Source: Piscinibacter sp. (GTDB lineage: Bacteria; Pseudomonadota; Gammaproteobacteria; Burkholderiales; Burkholderiaceae_C). From it: 64,000 nt of DNA. The notes beneath the pieces are model-generated. The model was not told the DNA's origin. It saw nothing but the letters and a program-made list of their open reading frames with translations, and did no database searches. Below are positions 60,837 through 64,000 of this stretch, piece after piece. Made by a program: the position numbers and the translations under genes. Location of the stretch: positions 44,524-108,523 of the forward strand of contig JAGOAS010000014.1 of assembly GCA_017983795.1 (NCBI GenBank), given 5' to 3'. Numbering within the stretch: position 1 is the first letter of the stretch; every line of letters starts with the position of its first letter.

Positions 60837-61469
60837 ATGGAGTCGCTGCTGCAGTTGCTGCGGCCGCTGTTCGCGCCCGCCTTCACGCTGTGGGGTTCGC
60901 CGGCCAGCTGGTTGGAGCTGATCGCGCTCGTGCTGTCGCTGGCGATGGTGGCGCTGAACATGCGCGTCAACCCGCTCGGCTGGCCGCTGGCGATCGTCTC
61001 CTCGCTGCTCTATTTCCTGGTGTTCTGGGACAGCCGGCTCTACGGCGAAGCCTCGCTGCAGATCTTCTTCGCCATCGTCGCGCTGTGGGGCTGGTGGCAA
61101 TGGCTGCGCGGCACCATGGACGACGGCGGACGCCTGCGCGTGCGCAGCCTGCCGCGCCACGCCGCGTTCGCCTGCCTCGCCGCGCTGGCGCTGGCCTGGC
61201 CGGCGCTGGCGCTGTTCCTGCGCCACTACACCGATTCCGACGTGCCCTGGTTCGACGCCTTCCCCACCGCCGGCAGCCTGGTCGGCCAGTGGCTGCTGGG
61301 CCGCAAGTACATCGAGAACTGGGCGGCCTGGCTGGGGGTCAACCTGGTCAGCGTCGGCCTGTTCGCGTTCAAGGGCCTGTGGCTGACGGTGCTGCTCTAC
61401 GCGCTGTTCGTGCTGCTCTCGGTGATCGGCTGGCGCGCCTGGCGGCGCCTGGCCGTGCAGCCGTCATGA
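60837..61469 (+). CDS. pnuC: Nicotinamide riboside transporter PnuC
   Basis: 210 residues with seven or so hydrophobic helices. [31 protein letters not shown] and the GWWQWLRG motif are typical of PnuC, as is [19 protein letters not shown]. It imports nicotinamide riboside by facilitated diffusion; the next gene, coupled by a four-base overlap, encodes a NadR-type kinase that would trap the vitamin by phosphorylation. Confidence 0.92.
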   Translation: MESLLQLLRPLFAPAFTLWGSPASWLELIALVLSLAMVALNMRVNPLGWPLAIVSSLLYFLVFWDSRLYGEASLQIFFAIVALWGWWQWLRGTMDDGGRLRVRSLPRHAAFACLAALALAWPALALFLRHYTDSDVPWFDAFPTAGSLVGQWLLGRKYIENWAAWLGVNLVSVGLFAFKGLWLTVLLYALFVLLSVIGWRAWRRLAVQPS

Positions 61470-62095
61470 GCGCCTTCGTGGTCGCCCTGCTGGGAGCGGA
61501 GAGCACCGGCAAGACCACGCTCGCGAACGAGCTCGGCGCGGCGCTGGCGGCGCGCGGCGAGCGCGTCGCGGTGGTGGGCGAATACCTGCGCGAGTTCTGC
61601 GACCGCGAAGGCCGCACGCCGCTCATGGCCGAACAACGCGCCATCGCCGCCGAGCAGACTCGCCGCATCGCGCAGGCTGCCGCGCAGCACGACGTGGTGA
61701 TCGCCGATACCACCGCGCTGATGATCGCGGTCTACAGCGACCACGTCTTCGACGACCTGGCCCTCTACGACGAAGCGCTCGCCGCCCATGCGCGCGCCGA
61801 CCTCACGCTGCTGACCGCGCTCGACCTGCCCTGGCGCGCCGACGGCCTGCAGCGCGACGGGCCGCACGTGCGCGAGCCGGTCGACGCCAAGGTGCGCGCG
61901 GCGCTGGCGCGTGCCGCGCTGGGCTGCGCCGTGGTCTTCGGCCAGGGCGAAACGCGCCTGGCCAACGCGCTGGCCGCCATAGCGCGCGCCCGCGTTCCGG
62001 ACGATCTGCTGGCCGGGCGCACGGGCCGCTGGCACTGGGTGTGCGAGCGTTGCGGCGACGCCGACTGCGAGCGTCATCGCCTGCCTTCGCTCTGA
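61466..62095 (+). CDS. NadR-type ribosylnicotinamide kinase-like ATPase
   Basis: 209 residues of the AAA_28 group. Walker [19 protein letters not shown] at the N-terminus, VGEYLREF and IADTTALM following as in the kinase half of NadR. Both the N-terminal repressor HTH and the NMN adenylyltransferase domain of enterobacterial NadR are absent. An unusual C-terminal tail, [18 protein letters not shown], holds three Cys and a His that could bind zinc. Coupled to pnuC, it probably phosphorylates imported nicotinamide riboside. Confidence 0.82.
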   Translation: MSAFVVALLGAESTGKTTLANELGAALAARGERVAVVGEYLREFCDREGRTPLMAEQRAIAAEQTRRIAQAAAQHDVVIADTTALMIAVYSDHVFDDLALYDEALAAHARADLTLLTALDLPWRADGLQRDGPHVREPVDAKVRAALARAALGCAVVFGQGETRLANALAAIARARVPDDLLAGRTGRWHWVCERCGDADCERHRLPSL

Positions 62096-62127
62096 TATCG
62101 TTCGCCGCGTCCTCGAACACCCTGCCC

Positions 62128-62886
62128 ATGGCCAACGTCTGCTCCAAGTGCAGTACCGACAACGCCGACGGCGCGCTGGTCTGCCGCCAGTGCGGCGCGG
62201 CGCTGGCGCGGCAGGCCGGCTGGGGCCGTTCGCTGCTTCCCGACGACGACAACTTCGATCCGCTCTCGGCGCCGACGCTGGTGATGCGCCACACGGTGCC
62301 CTCCGAGTTGCCGCCGCTGGACAGCATCCTCATCGCGCCCGAACCGACGCCGCGCCGCGCCGGCTCGCGCAAGCTGCTTGGTCTGGCCGCCGTCGTCGCG
62401 CTGATCGGCCTCGGCGCGTGGTTGCTGCGTCCCGCCGGCGAGACGGCGGCACCCGCGCCTGCGCCGATGCCGATGGCGTCGCAGCCGGTGGCAACGCCGG
62501 CTGCGGAGCCGGTGGTCACGCCTCCACTGCCGGCCCCCGCGGCCAGCGTCGTTGCGGCTGCACCCGCAGCCGCCTCGCAAGCCGCCAGCGCCCCCGATCG
62601 CCGCAAGCGCATTCCCGAGCCGGTGGGTCGCAAGCAGGCGATGGAGGCCGCGCCCGCGGCGAGCCCGCCGGCCGCGCCGGAGGTCGTGGTGGCGCCGCCG
62701 CCGCCCGCACCCGCATCGGCACCCGAGCCCGTCAAGCTGAAGTCGGTCACCGAGCTGTGTGGTGCCGGCGGCCTGATCACGCGCGGCTTCTGCGAGCACC
62801 GCGAATGCGCCAAGGCCGAGCACGCCGGCGACGCGGTGTGCACGCGCCTCAAGGAAGCCGAGGAAGCGCGCCGCTTCCGGCAGTAG
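62128..62886 (+). CDS. Zinc-ribbon membrane protein of unknown function
   Basis: 252 residues from ATG 62128 ([15 protein letters not shown]). The N-terminal zinc ribbon has CSKC (Cys5, Cys8) and CRQC pairs. One transmembrane helix ([19 protein letters not shown]) near residue 85-105 is followed by a long Ala/Pro-rich linker and a C-terminal Cys-containing segment ([32 protein letters not shown]) that is probably periplasmic. Not assignable to a named function. It follows the NadR-like gene by 32 bases. Confidence 0.72.
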   Translation: MANVCSKCSTDNADGALVCRQCGAALARQAGWGRSLLPDDDNFDPLSAPTLVMRHTVPSELPPLDSILIAPEPTPRRAGSRKLLGLAAVVALIGLGAWLLRPAGETAAPAPAPMPMASQPVATPAAEPVVTPPLPAPAASVVAAAPAAASQAASAPDRRKRIPEPVGRKQAMEAAPAASPPAAPEVVVAPPPPAPASAPEPVKLKSVTELCGAGGLITRGFCEHRECAKAEHAGDAVCTRLKEAEEARRFRQ

Positions 62887-62898
62887 CGGCAGTGATGC

Positions 62899-63870
62899 TC
62901 AGTTGAGCGTGCTGCTGCCCGGCGGCTGGCTGCCGGCCGGCAGGAACAGGCCGGCGGAGTCGACCGGGTCGAAGTGGTATTTGATGCCGCAGAAGTCGCA
63001 GCCGATCTCGACCCGACCCTGCTCGGCGAGGATGCTCTCGATCTCCTCGCGGCCCAGGCCGCGCAGCATGCCGGCCACGCGCTCGCGCGAGCAGGAGCAA
63101 TGAAAGCGCGGCCCGCTCGCGCCGGCGAGCGGCTCGAAGCGGCGCAGATCTTCTTCCCAGAACAGGCGGCGCAGGATGGTGTCGGCATCCAGCGTCAGCA
63201 GTTCCTCGCGCGTGAGCGTCGCGGCGAGGTGGGCGATGCGGTTGAAGGCTTCGTCGAGGCCGATGCGGTCTTCGTTGCGCGCACCGCCGAGGTTGCCCGC
63301 ACCTTCGACCGGCAGGCGCTGGATCAGCAGCCCGGCGGCAATGCGGTCGTCGGCCGCGAGCACGAGGCGCGTGTCGAGCTGCTCGCTCTGCAGCATGTAG
63401 TGCTCAAGCACCTGCGAGAGCTGCTGCAGCGGCTCGCGCTTGTCGCCATGCAGCGGCACCACGCCCTGGTAGGGCTGCTGGCCGGGTCGCTTGTCTTTCG
63501 GGTCGAGCGTGATCGCGCAGCGGCCCTTGCCGTGCAGGTTGACCATGGCCTCGAGCTGCGCCGACGCATCGACCGCGCCGACCACCTTGGCGGTGGCGCG
63601 GTAGGCCAGATCGGGCTGCACCTCGACCACCGCGAGCCGCACCGGCCCGTCGCCGAATACCTGCAGCACCAGCGCGCCGTTGAACTTGATGTTGGACTGC
63701 ATCAGCACGCCCGCCGCGGCCATCTCGCCGAGCAGGGTGCGCACCGGCGCCGGGAAGGCGTCGTTCGCCTTCTCGCGGCGCGCCAGCAGTTCCTGCCACG
63801 AGTCGGTCAGGCGCACCAGCATGCCGCGCACCGGCAGGCCTTCGAAGAGAAACTTGTGCAGTTCCGACAT
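62899..63870 (-). CDS. hslO: Redox-regulated chaperone Hsp33
   Basis: 323 residues. The C-terminal redox switch is present as CSCS (in RFHCSCSRERV) and CDFC (in EIGCDFCGIKYHF), the four zinc-binding cysteines that form disulfides and activate the holdase under oxidative stress. N-terminal domain elements such as GEMAAAGVLMQSNIKFNGALVLQVFGDGP and the GVVPL motif are typical. Convergent with the zinc-ribbon gene; 12 bases separate them. Confidence 0.95.
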   Translation of the reverse strand: MSELHKFLFEGLPVRGMLVRLTDSWQELLARREKANDAFPAPVRTLLGEMAAAGVLMQSNIKFNGALVLQVFGDGPVRLAVVEVQPDLAYRATAKVVGAVDASAQLEAMVNLHGKGRCAITLDPKDKRPGQQPYQGVVPLHGDKREPLQQLSQVLEHYMLQSEQLDTRLVLAADDRIAAGLLIQRLPVEGAGNLGGARNEDRIGLDEAFNRIAHLAATLTREELLTLDADTILRRLFWEEDLRRFEPLAGASGPRFHCSCSRERVAGMLRGLGREEIESILAEQGRVEIGCDFCGIKYHFDPVDSAGLFLPAGSQPPGSSTLN

Positions 63871-64000
63871 CGCGCTTGTATGTTCAGACCAGGCCAGAAC
63901 GGTAGAGTCTGGTCGCCGATGAGGCGGCCAGACCGGCCCGTGTAGCTTGGAACGTGCTGGGGCGATCGAGCCCGTGACTGAGTAAAGAGCGCACGGCCGC
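63871..64000. other. Non-coding end of window, upstream of hslO
   Basis: The last 130 bases contain no convincing gene. A small inverted repeat, GACCAG (63887-63892) with CTGGTC (63909-63914), lies just upstream of hslO and could be an operator or hairpin. The only reading from a GTG near 63973 meets a stop within three codons. A gene may begin beyond the right edge. Confidence 0.4.

Overview
The window is very GC-rich chromosomal DNA, densely packed and almost free of intergenic space. Gene order (pyrG-kdsA-eno-ftsB, pmbA-darP-mog, glnA followed by ntrB-ntrC), protein similarity and a short REP-like palindrome point to a betaproteobacterium of the order Burkholderiales. The genus is not resolved. 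No rRNA, tRNA, CRISPR array, transposase or integrase was recognised, and no gap exceeds about 220 bases.

Region 1 (1-6906): a minus-strand operon for a multi-subunit 2-oxoacid oxidoreductase (separate gamma, alpha and beta subunits plus a GltD-type flavoprotein fused to a ferredoxin). It is followed by a TRAP transporter whose large permease lies beyond the left edge. A LysR regulator is divergent. Substrate is unknown; phenylglyoxylate, pyruvate or another 2-oxoacid are options.

Region 2 (6910-27463): a nearly complete anaerobic benzoyl-CoA pathway in two divergent operons. The minus-strand operon is had-oah-dch-bcrC-bcrB-bcrA-bcrD-fdx: the Thauera-type ATP-dependent benzoyl-CoA reductase, its ferredoxin and the three following enzymes. 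The plus-strand operon is korA-korB, a ferritin-like protein, a RidA-like protein, livF, benzoate-CoA ligase, livK-livH-livM-livG, a PaaY-like protein and glutaryl-CoA dehydrogenase. A RIC/YtfE iron-sulfur repair gene follows. In this scheme the ABC transporter imports benzoate, the ligase activates it, KorAB reduces ferredoxin, BcrABCD dearomatises the ring, Dch/Had/Oah open it, and Gcd acts on glutaryl-CoA. The beta-oxidation enzymes linking 3-hydroxypimelyl-CoA to glutaryl-CoA are not in the window.

Region 3 (27497-44314): a chemoreceptor, exonuclease III, the nitrogen two-component pair ntrB-ntrC, a DUF4124 gene, and glnA with a convincing sigma-54 promoter, two NtrC-type sites and a terminator. 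Then come a CinA/MoaB-like protein, an EI24 membrane protein, an exported beta-propeller and an exported creatininase-family protein, an AIM24 protein, a diguanylate cyclase, an IclR regulator, a Na/Pi cotransporter and a DMT permease.

Region 4 (44367-64000): an orphan Tat-exported TRAP binding protein, then housekeeping genes: pmbA, darP, mog, a LysM/FecR protein, cysE, trmJ, suhB, mutS, an Anbu proteasome homologue, an alpha/beta hydrolase, pyrG, kdsA, eno, ftsB, pnuC, a NadR-like kinase, a zinc-ribbon protein and hslO.

Together the genes suggest a metabolically versatile facultative anaerobe, probably nitrate-respiring or phototrophic, able to use aromatic acids without oxygen. Respiratory mode is inference only.
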